64,000 nt of DNA, taken from Serratia marcescens (GTDB lineage: Bacteria > Pseudomonadota > Gammaproteobacteria > Enterobacterales > Enterobacteriaceae). Position numbers and translations under genes: made by a program. Position 1 is the first letter of the stretch. Each line of letters opens with the position of its first letter. The notes beneath the pieces are model-generated. The model saw nothing but the letters and a program-made list of their open reading frames with translations, ran no database searches and was not told the origin of the DNA. The DNA is taken from the NCBI GenBank assembly GCA_015548865.1, contig JADMXW010000010.1, positions 1 to 64,000 on the forward strand. Direction: 5' to 3'. Below, in pieces: positions 16,620 through 25,327 of the stretch.

Positions 16620-17864
16620 TTACTCCTGTCGCTGGTAAACCCGCTGCCCGCTGCGCAGGGCATTCAGCAGCGCCTCGTCTTCGGCTCCCAGCACCTGAGC
16701 CGTCCAGCCGGTGGCGCTGGTATCGTAGGCGATGGTGACCGGTGCGCTTTCCCCTTCGAGACTGAACCGGGCGATATAACTGCGGCGCACGATGGCCGCT
16801 TTCACGGCGGTGGCCCATTCCATGCGCGTCCAGATCTCATCCGGTTGCCGAATGGCATCGGCCAGGAGCAACAGATAGCGCCCCAGCCCCTGCCGGGGCA
16901 GCGTCAGTTCACCCGTGACCGCATCGGTAAACAGGGGCTGACCGATAACCAGTGGCGTGTCGGTCACATCGCGGAACACCGCAGGCGTGGTCGGGGTGGC
17001 CCCGAACGTCTCCAGGAACTGACTGACCGCCTCGGAAAGTGGGGTGCCCGCAGGCTGACGACGGCCGCTGTCGGCACGCTGTGGCGGTGGCAACACGTCG
17101 TCCGGTTGTGTCGGGCGAGACGGCGGCGTGGCATCCGGTGGTGTGCTTTGCGGCGGTGGCACCTGCCCGTCGAGGCGTGAGCGCCCCGGAATGTGCTCGA
17201 AAGACGGATCGATGCCCTGGGGCACACTGACCACGCGCGGGCCGCCCGGACTGCGCTGCCCGATCACCTTGTCCTCAAAGACAATCGCCGGGGCCGTGTC
17301 CGGGCCGGATTTGCCGTTACGGCGCATCCAGGCTTGTGAGCGCCCCCGGACGGTACACTGACACCCCCAGCCGTTGGGCGGGAAATAGTAGGCCCACCAG
17401 GGATCGTCCCAACGCAACACCATGCCGTTCCAGCCCACATGGACAAGACGCGGATGTTCGACCGCATCATCGTGGAGGTACTCCCAGAACGGCATGCTTT
17501 CACGCAGTGACATCAGTTGCTGATAGCGACCTGCCTGGTAGCTGCTGCGCAGGTTGGTGTCGTAAATCACCCGCGTTCGCCAGCCAAAACCACCGTTATA
17601 GCTCCAGCCGTACTTCTCCACGATGGTGGCAAATTCCTGGCGAAACGTCTCCAGGGGGGTGCCGTCGTTAATGGCCGACTCCACTGCGCGACGCAAATCA
17701 GCCAGCAGATCATCACGGTTGGCTCCGGCCACCACGAACGCATAATCATGCTCGGCGTTGTAAATGTCCGTCCAGCCTTCGGTGGGCAGGTTGAGCTTAC
17801 GGCGAAAGAATTCGATTTGCTCCCGGAACGGCAGCGAACCGTAGCTGGTGTCAGTCGTCGCCAT
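16620..17864 (-). CDS. Head morphogenesis protein (Mu gpF-like) fused to PBECR-type nuclease domain
   Basis: 414 residues from the ATG at 17864 (GAGGAGG upstream), overlapping the portal gene end. Residues about 1-200 are the SPP1 gp7/Mu F minor head domain (RVIYDTNLRSSYQAGRYQQL, DDAVEHPRLVHVGWNGMVL, and the WGCQC motif). A Pro-rich linker (PPPQSTPPDATPPSRPTQP) leads to a C-terminal 130-residue domain with DAIRQPDEIWTRMEW, RRSYIARFSLEGES and LRSGQRVYQRQE. That pattern is typical of the phage Barnase-EndoU-Colicin-RelE-like nucleases (PBECR2 type) fused to such proteins. The protein is expected inside or at the portal vertex of the virion. Confidence 0.78.
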   Translation of the reverse strand: MATTDTSYGSLPFREQIEFFRRKLNLPTEGWTDIYNAEHDYAFVVAGANRDDLLADLRRAVESAINDGTPLETFRQEFATIVEKYGWSYNGGFGWRTRVIYDTNLRSSYQAGRYQQLMSLRESMPFWEYLHDDAVEHPRLVHVGWNGMVLRWDDPWWAYYFPPNGWGCQCTVRGRSQAWMRRNGKSGPDTAPAIVFEDKVIGQRSPGGPRVVSVPQGIDPSFEHIPGRSRLDGQVPPPQSTPPDATPPSRPTQPDDVLPPPQRADSGRRQPAGTPLSEAVSQFLETFGATPTTPAVFRDVTDTPLVIGQPLFTDAVTGELTLPRQGLGRYLLLLADAIRQPDEIWTRMEWATAVKAAIVRRSYIARFSLEGESAPVTIAYDTSATGWTAQVLGAEDEALLNALRSGQRVYQRQE

Positions 17865-19344
17865 CGTCTGCCTCCTCCACGATATCACTGCGCCCAGCCA
17901 GGTGCGCGGCCGACAGCGCCTGCGACAGCGCGGCGGCGTAATCGTCGAGTGACATATTCGGTATCAGCGTCACCAGTTCGTCGCGCAGCTGCTCGAGGGA
18001 CTCCACCCGGTCAACCAGCTCACGGATTTTATCTATCCAGGCCTCGGTCGCCGGTTGCAGTTCGGTATTCAGGCGCGTGGCCATGCGTTCGGCAACCCCG
18101 GCATTGGCCTCCTGCTCGGCGAACTGGGCCACCGGGCTGGCGGCGGGTGCCGGAGTGGGTACGGGCTCCCAGTCCCCGCCATAGGTGTCCGTCACCGTGG
18201 CCAGAGTCGGCCTGAAGCCAGTAGATTCCACAATATTCTTGTCACGCTCAGCGCGTGATTTGAGATCTTCTGGCTCATCAAAGATACGGGAAACCAGTGG
18301 TACGGCAGCACCAGGGAAGTTCAGCTCCGTCCACCATCGGGCGGGGCCACGGTTCCAGGACTCGCAAATCAGGTCAGCATCCGATTTGGCAATGGAGTTC
18401 AAAATAGCCGATTGCAATGATTCATCACCACCGATGCCCTTGGACTGACCGCCGGAACTGGATATCTGCCCGACCACCACACGCCGGATAGCCTCATTCA
18501 TGGCGTTATACAATGACTGGTAATCTGCTGCCCCGGAACGGCCAGCGGCCAGCAGCTCAATAGCCATTCCCTCCGGCATAATCACGCCGGTATCGGTGGC
18601 CAGTGCGCGGGTCAGCGCCAGCAGGTCGCGTTTTTGCTCTTGTGTCGCACCCTGGGGATACTTTCCGGCCACGGTCGGCATGCCGAATTTATCCAGGAAG
18701 ATCATCCAGAACTTGACGCCGTTACGTTTGAAGAACACCGGCCAGTACAACCAGTGCGCCAGCCCCAGACCATAGGGTTCATCGTCATGATCTGCCCCTA
18801 CCGAGTAGTGCCAGAAATAAGGCGACGGGCACTCGACACCTTCGGTCATGTTGTGCGGGGCCAGCAAGCGCAGCTCACCTTTAGGCGTGAAGCGAAAGCG
18901 ACGGCGATCGCGCACCTTGACGTCCTCTATCCACAGCAGGTTATCTCTGACGCCGTAAATCAGTTCTGAGACCGCATAGCCGTAAAACACCCCGTAATGC
19001 ATCAGGCGCGTCACCCGGTCAAACCCGATGGACTCAATCTGCTGGCGCATGGCGTCTGCGGCCTCGATATCGATCGGCTGTTCGCCCCCCGCATCCACCT
19101 GTATCTCGCGGGAGACCACAGCATCCTGGCGTTGCGTCAGCGCAGACTTCACTTCATCGTCGGTCAGTACCTCGCGGTAGATCTGCAAATCCTGTGAGCC
19201 GCGATGGCGCAGAACGCTGTCATCCGAGAGGGCCAGCGCCCCCAGCCACGGGCGGGTGATATCATTGCCGTCACCGGTTGAAGCAATCTCCTGGCCTAAT
19301 ACCGGCTGTCTGACCTTGCCCGTTCTACGCCGTTTTGCGCTCAT
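17851..19344 (-). CDS. Portal protein (Mu gp29-like, DUF935)
   Basis: 497 residues; ATG overlaps the terminase stop (ATGA). Typical DUF935 stretches are visible: IYREVLTDDEVKSALTQRQD, the YGYAVSELIYGVRDNLLWIE region, LVSRIFDEPED, and a Gln-Ser-Lys-Gly-Ile-Gly block before an Asp-rich end. Twelve copies would form the ring at the packaging vertex, where terminase docks and later the neck proteins attach. Confidence 0.88.
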   Translation of the reverse strand: MSAKRRRTGKVRQPVLGQEIASTGDGNDITRPWLGALALSDDSVLRHRGSQDLQIYREVLTDDEVKSALTQRQDAVVSREIQVDAGGEQPIDIEAADAMRQQIESIGFDRVTRLMHYGVFYGYAVSELIYGVRDNLLWIEDVKVRDRRRFRFTPKGELRLLAPHNMTEGVECPSPYFWHYSVGADHDDEPYGLGLAHWLYWPVFFKRNGVKFWMIFLDKFGMPTVAGKYPQGATQEQKRDLLALTRALATDTGVIMPEGMAIELLAAGRSGAADYQSLYNAMNEAIRRVVVGQISSSGGQSKGIGGDESLQSAILNSIAKSDADLICESWNRGPARWWTELNFPGAAVPLVSRIFDEPEDLKSRAERDKNIVESTGFRPTLATVTDTYGGDWEPVPTPAPAASPVAQFAEQEANAGVAERMATRLNTELQPATEAWIDKIRELVDRVESLEQLRDELVTLIPNMSLDDYAAALSQALSAAHLAGRSDIVEEADDGDD

Positions 19345-21041
19345 ATAAATCCTCCAAAATCATTCATGCCGCGCACCGTGCCAAAGCCGGTATCCGTTAG
19401 CTCACCACCCTGCGGGCTGGCTCCATACCCATTGATATGCTGGTGAATACTTCGTGCCCCCGCTGACTGAAACTCGATTTGCGATGACAGGTTGAGGGCG
19501 GCGTAGTTCGCCAGGCATCCGGCAATGGCCACGTCACCGTGGCGTACCAGTTCGGGGTCTTTGAGGTCTTTACGCTCAAGGCGGGCCACCATCGGTACGC
19601 CGTCGATGTTCTCTACCGTGCGCAAGTCCTGCGCCGTGTTCTCGTCGCGCGGCAACAAAATCATTGAATCTTCAAACAGCCCCGTGAACTTGGGCATCCA
19701 CAGACCGTACCACTGGCGATTCAGGGTGATTTCAGCGATACGCGGGCGACCGTAGCGGTCGGCGGTGTACTCGGCCAGCACCATGCCGGGGCCGGTGGCG
19801 TCAATCGCGCCGCCCGACTGGCGGGGCAGATGGTCGATAAACCAGAATAAAATCTGCTGTTGCAGCGCTGACGGCACGTTGTTCAGCTCAAGCAGGAACG
19901 GTACATCGCGCAGCAGGTTAGGCTGGATAGCCATCGGCATTAACGCCGAGAAGTGGCGGTGACGGGCAAAGTCCATACCGAATACATGACGGCATTCCGG
20001 GTTCAGCGTTTCCTCCATCACCGGACGCAGTGTGCGATCCAGCCACTCATCCCCCCAGCTTTGCCGCTCCAGTTCGCTCATGTTGATAAAGTCATCATCC
20101 AGCACCAGGCGTACCACCGGGCGCTCTTCAGGCATGGCGCGTTCAATCCACACACCGGGGATACACACCCCATTGCCGTCACGCGGAATGGCATCCAGCT
20201 CTTCACGCATCGCCGCCTTACGCGGGCCGTAGCCATTGCGGATACCTTCGTACCAGACTTTTTTCCCCTCGACCGTGGCCTCTTTTCCTGCCATCGCACA
20301 TACGCGCTCATACAGGCCATTAGCCACTGCATCATCGAACGTCACCGTAAACACGGCAGCGTTTGCGCCATAGCGGCCTTCCTCAATGTCGTTACAGAAC
20401 TGGTTAAAGGGGTTGTTTTTACCGTTGTGCGAACTGATAACGACAATGCGGCCACCCCAGATAAGCAAGGCGGTTGCCGCATCCAGCACACCCTGCACGT
20501 CAGGGTGGAAGGCGGCTTCATCAATGATCACAACCCCTTGCAGACCACGGATATTAGCCGGGCGGGAAGAGAGCGCCGCCACCTGCATGCCACTGGCGAA
20601 CCGCACGCGATAGGCGGTGATTTGTCGGGTATTGCCCTCGTTGTCCTGGTCTTCAAACAGGAACTCTTCGATGCTGGACACCGCCGTGGCCTGCTGCTGG
20701 GCGATGACGCGGGCAAACTTGGCCACGTAGCCGATAAACTCCAGCCCTTTCTCTTTGGTGTCACCGATGTAGTAAACGTTGCTGCCGCCCGCCGACTTGC
20801 GGGCACCGGCTATCAGGGTGGAATTAAGCCCCCAGGCATAGGTAATGCCGGTTCGGCGTCCTTTGGGGATGGCGAGAATGGCCACATCCAGCTTCAGGCA
20901 CTCGGCCTGGTGCGCCATCAGTACCCCCTCAGCCAGCGGGTTAAAGTCAGAAGGAATATCCCTGGCTCGCGGGGGCAGTTCGTCCCATTCGACGACGCGC
21001 ACGGTGGAGGCAAGGGGTTTCATGCCCTGTGGCTGGCTCAT
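19341..21041 (-). CDS. Terminase large subunit (Mu gp28-like)
   Basis: 566 residues from the ATG at 21041 that overlaps the preceding stop (TGATG). The ATPase part shows a deviant Walker A (AIPKGRRTGITYAWG, about residues 57-71) and Walker B with the catalytic Glu (GVVIIDEAAF, about 169-178). The C-terminal nuclease part holds acidic positions such as HVFGMDFARH and INATGPGM-like text. It packages phage DNA from integrated copies by headful cutting, as in Mu. Confidence 0.9.
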   Translation of the reverse strand: MSQPQGMKPLASTVRVVEWDELPPRARDIPSDFNPLAEGVLMAHQAECLKLDVAILAIPKGRRTGITYAWGLNSTLIAGARKSAGGSNVYYIGDTKEKGLEFIGYVAKFARVIAQQQATAVSSIEEFLFEDQDNEGNTRQITAYRVRFASGMQVAALSSRPANIRGLQGVVIIDEAAFHPDVQGVLDAATALLIWGGRIVVISSHNGKNNPFNQFCNDIEEGRYGANAAVFTVTFDDAVANGLYERVCAMAGKEATVEGKKVWYEGIRNGYGPRKAAMREELDAIPRDGNGVCIPGVWIERAMPEERPVVRLVLDDDFINMSELERQSWGDEWLDRTLRPVMEETLNPECRHVFGMDFARHRHFSALMPMAIQPNLLRDVPFLLELNNVPSALQQQILFWFIDHLPRQSGGAIDATGPGMVLAEYTADRYGRPRIAEITLNRQWYGLWMPKFTGLFEDSMILLPRDENTAQDLRTVENIDGVPMVARLERKDLKDPELVRHGDVAIAGCLANYAALNLSSQIEFQSAGARSIHQHINGYGASPQGGELTDTGFGTVRGMNDFGGFI

Positions 21042-21592
21042 CACTTGATCCCCAGCACTTTCTCACGCCAGAACTGCACCTGGTCTTCGCTCATGCCCTG
21101 GGCACTGGCGACCTGATCGAGGTTTTCCTGTTGCTCTTGCAGCAGGCGTTCACGGGCTGTGCGTTCGATTTCCTTGCGCTCATCCAGAGAGGCTTTACGG
21201 GCCTGAAGCACGTCTTTTGCCGCGCGGGCCAGATGGCGAACAGTATCGATATCGGGCTCTTCTTCCTCATTGGCCCTGAAGGTGGCGTGTGTCGTCAACG
21301 AGGTAACAGCCTGTACCATCAATGCACCGGCTTTCTCGTCGGGGTTCTCACCCAGTTCACTCACCAGCAGCCGGGCCATCTGGTCTTGCTGACGCATGCG
21401 GCTGACTATCTGCTCAAATGACTGCTTGTAGCGGCCCAATGCACTGCGTGAGGGGGTCTCTTCAGCATCAGGGAAGCGCTGACGAATATCGGCGATCAGC
21501 TCATCCAGCGTCAGTGCATCTTCTCGCAACCGGCGCTCAATGTGGGAACGGACATCGGGCGGCAACTTATGGATAGTGGATTTGCGGCCCAT
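21041..21592 (-). CDS. Small terminase-type protein (Mu gp27-like, DUF3486)
   Basis: 183 residues, starting MGRKSTIHKLPPDVRSHIER, the hallmark opening of DUF3486: a basic start followed by a helix-turn-helix-like region around LDELIADIRQRF. The rest is long charged helix (KASLDERKEIERTARERLL). In Mu-like phages it precedes the terminase large subunit and is the likely DNA-recognition subunit of the packaging motor. Confidence 0.85.
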   Translation of the reverse strand: MGRKSTIHKLPPDVRSHIERRLREDALTLDELIADIRQRFPDAEETPSRSALGRYKQSFEQIVSRMRQQDQMARLLVSELGENPDEKAGALMVQAVTSLTTHATFRANEEEEPDIDTVRHLARAAKDVLQARKASLDERKEIERTARERLLQEQQENLDQVASAQGMSEDQVQFWREKVLGIK

Positions 21593-21593
21593 A

Positions 21594-21893
21594 TCAGCCC
21601 CCTGCGCCAGGACGTTTCACACCAGGGATAATGGCGCGACCAGCAGCAGCGTCTGCACCGCGTTCGGTCAGTCTGGCGACCAGCACAGTCTCGATATCTT
21701 CGACAGTAACCAGCCCTTGTTCTTCGAGCCAGCGCAGCTCAGATTTAACCTGGTCACGGCTGGGTGCATGGCCATAGCGCGTTAACGCGGAATACACCAC
21801 CGAACTGTTGCTGCTGTAGCTGGGCATTTCAGCGAGAAAGCGCAGGATAACCAGCCGCTGATCTTCGCGTAAGAAAGTGGCAAAATCGCTCAC
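21594..21893 (-). CDS. Winged-helix phage protein (VpaChn25_0724-like)
   Basis: 99 residues from a GTG with GGGGGA upstream. The sequence FLREDQRLVILRFLAEMPSY, then VKSELRWLEEQGLVTVEDI, reads as an ArsR/MarR-like winged helix. Proteins of this type are a regular member of the Mu-like late operon just before the DUF3486 gene. The exact function in packaging or late control is unknown. Confidence 0.7.
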   Translation of the reverse strand: MSDFATFLREDQRLVILRFLAEMPSYSSNSSVVYSALTRYGHAPSRDQVKSELRWLEEQGLVTVEDIETVLVARLTERGADAAAGRAIIPGVKRPGAGG

Positions 21894-21904
21894 AGAGTCC
21901 CCCT

Positions 21905-22207
21905 TTATTTGGTCTTTAGCAGGTATTCGTTAATGGTCTCGGTACGACGAGAGATTGCCGTAATTTGCTCACCCAGTCCTTTTAACCCGGCCTCTGTGCG
22001 ACTCAGGTTACTGATGAGCTCGGTTATCTGCGCCTGCGTCGGCACCTGCTTCACCTGCGCTTCCAGCGTGGTGATGCGGGTGCGCAACTCCAGCAACTCC
22101 TGCTGACTGGCCGACTGACGGCCAATGAGCCAGGTGTAGATCCCCACCACGGCCATCACGACCCATTGCAGAAACTGCCAGTTAAAACTCAGTTCATTTA
22201 TCCCCAC
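21905..22207 (-). CDS. Membrane-anchored coiled-coil phage protein (DUF2730-like)
   Basis: About 100 residues from a GTG at 22207 preceded by GGGAGG; a GTG at 22225 is possible. One membrane segment (LQWVVMAVVGIYTWLIG) is followed by a coiled coil (LLELRTRITTLEAQVKQV). It matches the DUF2730 type of small protein seen between lysis and packaging genes of Mu-like phages. Its start overlaps the o-spanin stop. Function unknown. Confidence 0.65.
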   Translation of the reverse strand: MGINELSFNWQFLQWVVMAVVGIYTWLIGRQSASQQELLELRTRITTLEAQVKQVPTQAQITELISNLSRTEAGLKGLGEQITAISRRTETINEYLLKTK

Positions 22208-22478
22208 AGTCGCCTCCCTGGGCACATCGGATAACGTCGATCAACTGACCGGCACAGAGCCCGTACTGGTCATATAACTGCTTTTGTGCGATGGCCAGGT
22301 CATCCATGCTGTTACTGGCCGCTGCCACCGGGCGCTCGCACGGCACCGCCAGACGCGCCGGTAAGACCGGTTGTGGCTGCACTTGCTGCACGCTCACGGG
22401 CGGCGGCGATCTGTTGCATGACGTCAGCATCAAACACGCAAGTAACGCGACTGACAGCGGTTTTTTTAAGTGCAGCAC
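22194..22478 (-). CDS. Outer-membrane spanin lipoprotein (Rz1-like)
   Basis: 94 residues from a GTG at 22478 preceded by GGAGG. The signal sequence LHLKKPLSVALLACLMLTSC ends in a lipobox with the invariant Cys, followed by a Pro-rich stretch (NRSPPPVSVQQVQPQPVLP) typical of Rz1. It is encoded in another frame over the end of the i-spanin gene, the classical Rz/Rz1 overlap. It would pair with the i-spanin to fuse inner and outer membrane in the last step of lysis. Confidence 0.8.
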   Translation of the reverse strand: MLHLKKPLSVALLACLMLTSCNRSPPPVSVQQVQPQPVLPARLAVPCERPVAAASNSMDDLAIAQKQLYDQYGLCAGQLIDVIRCAQGGDCGDK

Positions 22479-22761
22479 GGATGGCCTCCGTTGATTGTTC
22501 GTCCGCAGTCTGGCGGGCATTGATTTGTTGTGACAGGCGCTCACTGGCGAGATTGGCGTTGGCGGTGAGTTCGCGGGCACCGGCGATAAAGTCATTCAGG
22601 GCACCAGCGGCCTGCTGAGTTTCAGCGCGTGATTGCTCCAATTGGGCTGCACTGCGTCCCTCGCGTTTCCCTGCGTCATAGCAAGCTAATGCGACAGCTG
22701 TGGCCATGACATAGGGCCACAATCCAGACCACAGATTGGCGATCACTTGTTTAAAGCTCAT
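22312..22761 (-). CDS. Inner-membrane spanin (Rz-like)
   Basis: 149 residues, one N-terminal membrane segment (GLWPYVMATAVALACYDAG) followed by a long periplasmic helix (SRAETQQAAGALNDFIAGA, then ERLSQQINARQTADEQSTEA) and a Gly/Ala-rich end. The ATG overlaps the end of the transglycosylase gene. Size, topology and overlap with the lipoprotein gene all fit the i-spanin. Confidence 0.78.
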   Translation of the reverse strand: MSFKQVIANLWSGLWPYVMATAVALACYDAGKREGRSAAQLEQSRAETQQAAGALNDFIAGARELTANANLASERLSQQINARQTADEQSTEAIRAALKKTAVSRVTCVFDADVMQQIAAARERAASAATTGLTGASGGAVRAPGGSGQ

Positions 22762-23494
22762 CACACACCCCCAGACCCCAGCCCGCGTCTACATACTGCG
22801 GTTGCCAGCGATGAATAATGCGGTCGGGATAGCCCCGATTCTCACGGAAGTTGGCGGGTGTTCGGCCCGCATTGACGGTCTCTGTGTGCCCCCAGTAGCG
22901 CGTCGTGTCCAGACCGCGCAACCCGGCCAGCTTGCGGTCTCGCTGCACCCAACCCAGGCCACCGTTGTAGGCCGACAGCGTAAAGGCCATCCGGTCACAA
23001 TCGCTGGCCGTGGCCGGAATACGCTGCCAGTTCCAGCGGTTGTACTGCACCAGCGCACGCATAGCCCATGACGGGTTATACGGCTGGTTGGCTCCCAGTT
23101 CGGCGGGGTAGATATCGGCAATCCATGAGGATGTGGCTGGCATAAACTGCGCCAGCCCCTGAGCACCAACGGGCGATCGGGCGTTGGTTTTCCACTGTGA
23201 TTCCTGATGGATTTGACCGGCGAACGTAGCCACCGGTGCATCAATACCCCAGATGGCGCGGCTGTTGCGTGTCAGCTCGCGCTGATACTGCTGTGCGTCT
23301 CGCGGGATGTCTGCTGCTGTGGCCTGGGAGAAAAATCCGCCACACCAGAGCAACCAGGCGTAAAGCAACACTCCAAACAATCGTGCCCACAGCGAATACT
23401 TAGTATTCATGGGTTCACCATGCTTTATCAGCGTAATCCCCAGCCCCAATGAGGACAGGACAATCCAGGTGATTTGTGGCCAGTTCATCGTCAT
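22751..23494 (-). CDS. Membrane-tethered lytic transglycosylase (phage endolysin)
   Basis: 247 residues. Two hydrophobic segments lead (ITWIVLSSLGLGITLI and WARLFGVLLYAWLLWCGGFF), then an SLT-type transglycosylase domain with the catalytic Glu in FAGQIHQESQWKTNARSP, followed by GAQGLAQFMPATS and the AYNGGLGWVQRDR motif. The leader resembles small stand-alone membrane proteins that precede endolysins in related phages, so here two genes appear joined in one frame. An inner ATG (MNTKYSLWARL) could give a version with only the second segment as a signal-anchor. Confidence 0.78.
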   Translation of the reverse strand: MTMNWPQITWIVLSSLGLGITLIKHGEPMNTKYSLWARLFGVLLYAWLLWCGGFFSQATAADIPRDAQQYQRELTRNSRAIWGIDAPVATFAGQIHQESQWKTNARSPVGAQGLAQFMPATSSWIADIYPAELGANQPYNPSWAMRALVQYNRWNWQRIPATASDCDRMAFTLSAYNGGLGWVQRDRKLAGLRGLDTTRYWGHTETVNAGRTPANFRENRGYPDRIIHRWQPQYVDAGWGLGVCDEL

Positions 23495-23862
23495 AACCCC
23501 ATCGTCACGCCCAACACCACCGCCAGCACAATCACCGCCCGTCGCAGCAGAACGGCAGCGAACACCAACTCATAACCGGTGGCGATGGGGTACTCGGGTT
23601 CGTTTCGTCCTCCGGTACCAGGCAAAGGCTTGCCAATGGTTTTTTTCCAGTCATCAATCAGATAACCGCCGGGGCTGGCGTAGGGAAACAAAGTCCGATC
23701 GAGGTGATAGCCCAATACGACAGCAATGGAGACCAGCGACAGCTTGTAGATGGTAACGCTGAGTTGAGCTGGTGAAACCAATGCAATAACAACCAGCAAG
23801 ACAATGGCAAGAATGATCCAGTTACGCAGCCGCTGGGGAAAGACTTTATGAATGAGTGACAT
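23491..23862 (-). CDS. Holin (Phage_holin_8-like)
   Basis: About 123 residues from the ATG at 23862 (GGGAA upstream); the frame opens at 23895. Three hydrophobic segments are visible: NWIILAIVLLVVIALV, LSLVSIAVVLGYHL and the C-terminal AVLLRRAVIVLAVVLGVTMGL. They are separated by a loop with PYASPGGYLIDDWK. Position first in the lysis cassette and overlap with the endolysin gene support a holin that times release of the enzyme. Confidence 0.75.
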   Translation of the reverse strand: MSLIHKVFPQRLRNWIILAIVLLVVIALVSPAQLSVTIYKLSLVSIAVVLGYHLDRTLFPYASPGGYLIDDWKKTIGKPLPGTGGRNEPEYPIATGYELVFAAVLLRRAVIVLAVVLGVTMGL

Positions 23863-23996
23863 GATGAGGTTCCCTGGTGTTGAAAGAAAAAACAACGAGC
23901 AGGGACATTGTGGGCGGGTGCGGGCGGGATGTAATTGGCCCTCGGGCAGATTATTCAGTCAGCGGGTGTGGTCAGAATGGCCTTGGAATGAGCAAC

Positions 23997-24022
23997 CCAT
24001 CTGGTGATGAAGCACCAGATGG
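23997..24022. repeat. Perfect 10-bp inverted repeat at late operon head
   Basis: CCATCTGGTG and CACCAGATGG separated by six bases. No T tract follows on either strand, so it is not a plain intrinsic terminator. It lies between the end of the 24041-25045 gene and the first lysis gene, where the late promoter and the binding site of a Mor/C-type activator are expected. The repeat may be that operator or the hairpin of the upstream transcript. Confidence 0.45.
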
Positions 24023-24040
24023 GCCATCAGCTAACTTGCA

Positions 24041-25045
24041 TCAGAGCTCAGGGAAGTTGGCTTTTATAATTTTTGCAGCATAGATTGAATCATCAGCAGT
24101 TCTTTGTTTAGCATTAATGATCAACTCAACGGGCTTTTTCTGCCACTCGCCTCGTTGCAGCGCCTGTTTGTATGCCCTGTCCAATGTTTCATCTTGTACA
24201 ATGGCAATAAACTCGTCGCCATTGGCTCGACTTTTGACCTTGACTTTGAAGCCATCAGGATCAGTGGAGTCCACACTGAGTATTCGATATAACCCATCAA
24301 GACGGATATCTATCACAGGCTTCCTGGCATTTCTAGCCAGTTCTTCAGCCTGTCGACCAGTGAGTTGAATATCCTGAATTTCGATACTATCTGCTGTTGA
24401 TGCTCGCTTCAATAATTCAGCCTGTGTATTCTGCGCCAACTCATTGATGGTATGCACTCTGGGGTTCTCAGCGGCGAGACTTGCAATTATCCGTGCTCTC
24501 TCTGTTTCCTGCTCTTGAGCGAAACGCATGTTATCCAGAAGGGCTTTTTGTTCCTCGCTTTTAATTTCCTCAGAACGGATATCTTTTCTTGTTTGTAGGC
24601 GATTCTTGTACGCAGAGTTACCAAAGTACAGCAGAGCAAAGCAGATGATAGCTATAAGTGTTTGCGTGCCGTCCATTTTTCCAATCAAGTCCCCGCACAA
24701 TTTTTCAAGCATCTCCTGGAAATCAATGGTGAAAATTGAGCTGCCTGGCCCAACTTTTACCACAATCTCCAGCATTTCACGCTCTGATTTGGTTAATCTA
24801 ACCGCATTGGGAGAGCCATAAGTTGCTGTAGCGTAAGCCCGATAAATACCCGCCTGCAACTCTATGAACGCTTTCATCACGGTTGGGGTTATTGTTGACT
24901 CAAACTGCTCTCCTTTCAAGCGAACATATAGACTCGGCCAGCCATCAAATTCTATATCCAGCTTTTCGCCACCAATATCTTTAGATGTAATCCTTTGCAG
25001 TAAAGCATAGGCATCATCTTCATTACGGATAACAAATTCCGCCAT
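24041..25045 (-). CDS. Unknown membrane protein, possible phage moron
   Basis: 334 residues, ATG with AAGGAA upstream. I do not recognise the family. Residues 1-115 are a soluble acidic domain (RLTKSEREMLEIVVKVGPGS). One membrane segment follows (TQTLIAIICFALLYFGNSAY), then a charged coiled coil (EEIKSEEQKALLDNMRFAQE) and a C-terminal domain of about 120 residues with beta character (DIRLDGLYRILSVDSTDPDG). Base composition is more AT-rich than the late genes beside it. Location between repressor and lysis genes is typical for accessory cargo such as superinfection exclusion or anti-defence genes. Confidence 0.55.
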   Translation of the reverse strand: MAEFVIRNEDDAYALLQRITSKDIGGEKLDIEFDGWPSLYVRLKGEQFESTITPTVMKAFIELQAGIYRAYATATYGSPNAVRLTKSEREMLEIVVKVGPGSSIFTIDFQEMLEKLCGDLIGKMDGTQTLIAIICFALLYFGNSAYKNRLQTRKDIRSEEIKSEEQKALLDNMRFAQEQETERARIIASLAAENPRVHTINELAQNTQAELLKRASTADSIEIQDIQLTGRQAEELARNARKPVIDIRLDGLYRILSVDSTDPDGFKVKVKSRANGDEFIAIVQDETLDRAYKQALQRGEWQKKPVELIINAKQRTADDSIYAAKIIKANFPEL

Positions 25046-25223
25046 GCTATTGATTCCTTATTCTTATGCGACATAGACAGAGAACTGCCTTGCTATTAAT
25101 AGTTTTCTATACTGATGCACCTTAGCGGGGCGTGTTACCCATCTTTTCTTTAATCTTGCGGGCTTTTTCTTCCTTTGTACTTCCTCATCAAGGCCAGCTT
25201 TGGGCTGGCTTCAGTTGCTAAAA

Positions 25224-25327
25224 TTACCTAATCCCCGGAGGAATGAATTTCACAACTTTATTATTCTTTGTATCGATAACACAGGTGGCAGAAACACCAA
25301 CTGGAGCGCTGTGCAGGAAATACCTTT
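25224..25327 (-). pseudogene. Frame-shifted C-terminal tail of the 25327-25908 protein
   Basis: Directly after the TGA of the neighbouring gene a different frame reads ERYFLHSAPVGVSATC and continues through KNNKVVKFIPPGIR to a stop at 25224. It has no start codon or ribosome-binding site and looks like genuine protein. A +1 shift at AGC TGA AAG would join it to the upstream gene, extending that protein by about 34 residues. It may be an indel or a translational frameshift. Confidence 0.45.

Noticed and set aside
19953-21116. 387-codon plus-strand frame opposite the terminase gene
   Set aside because: Antisense shadow; the terminase frame has Walker motifs and correct overlaps with its neighbours.
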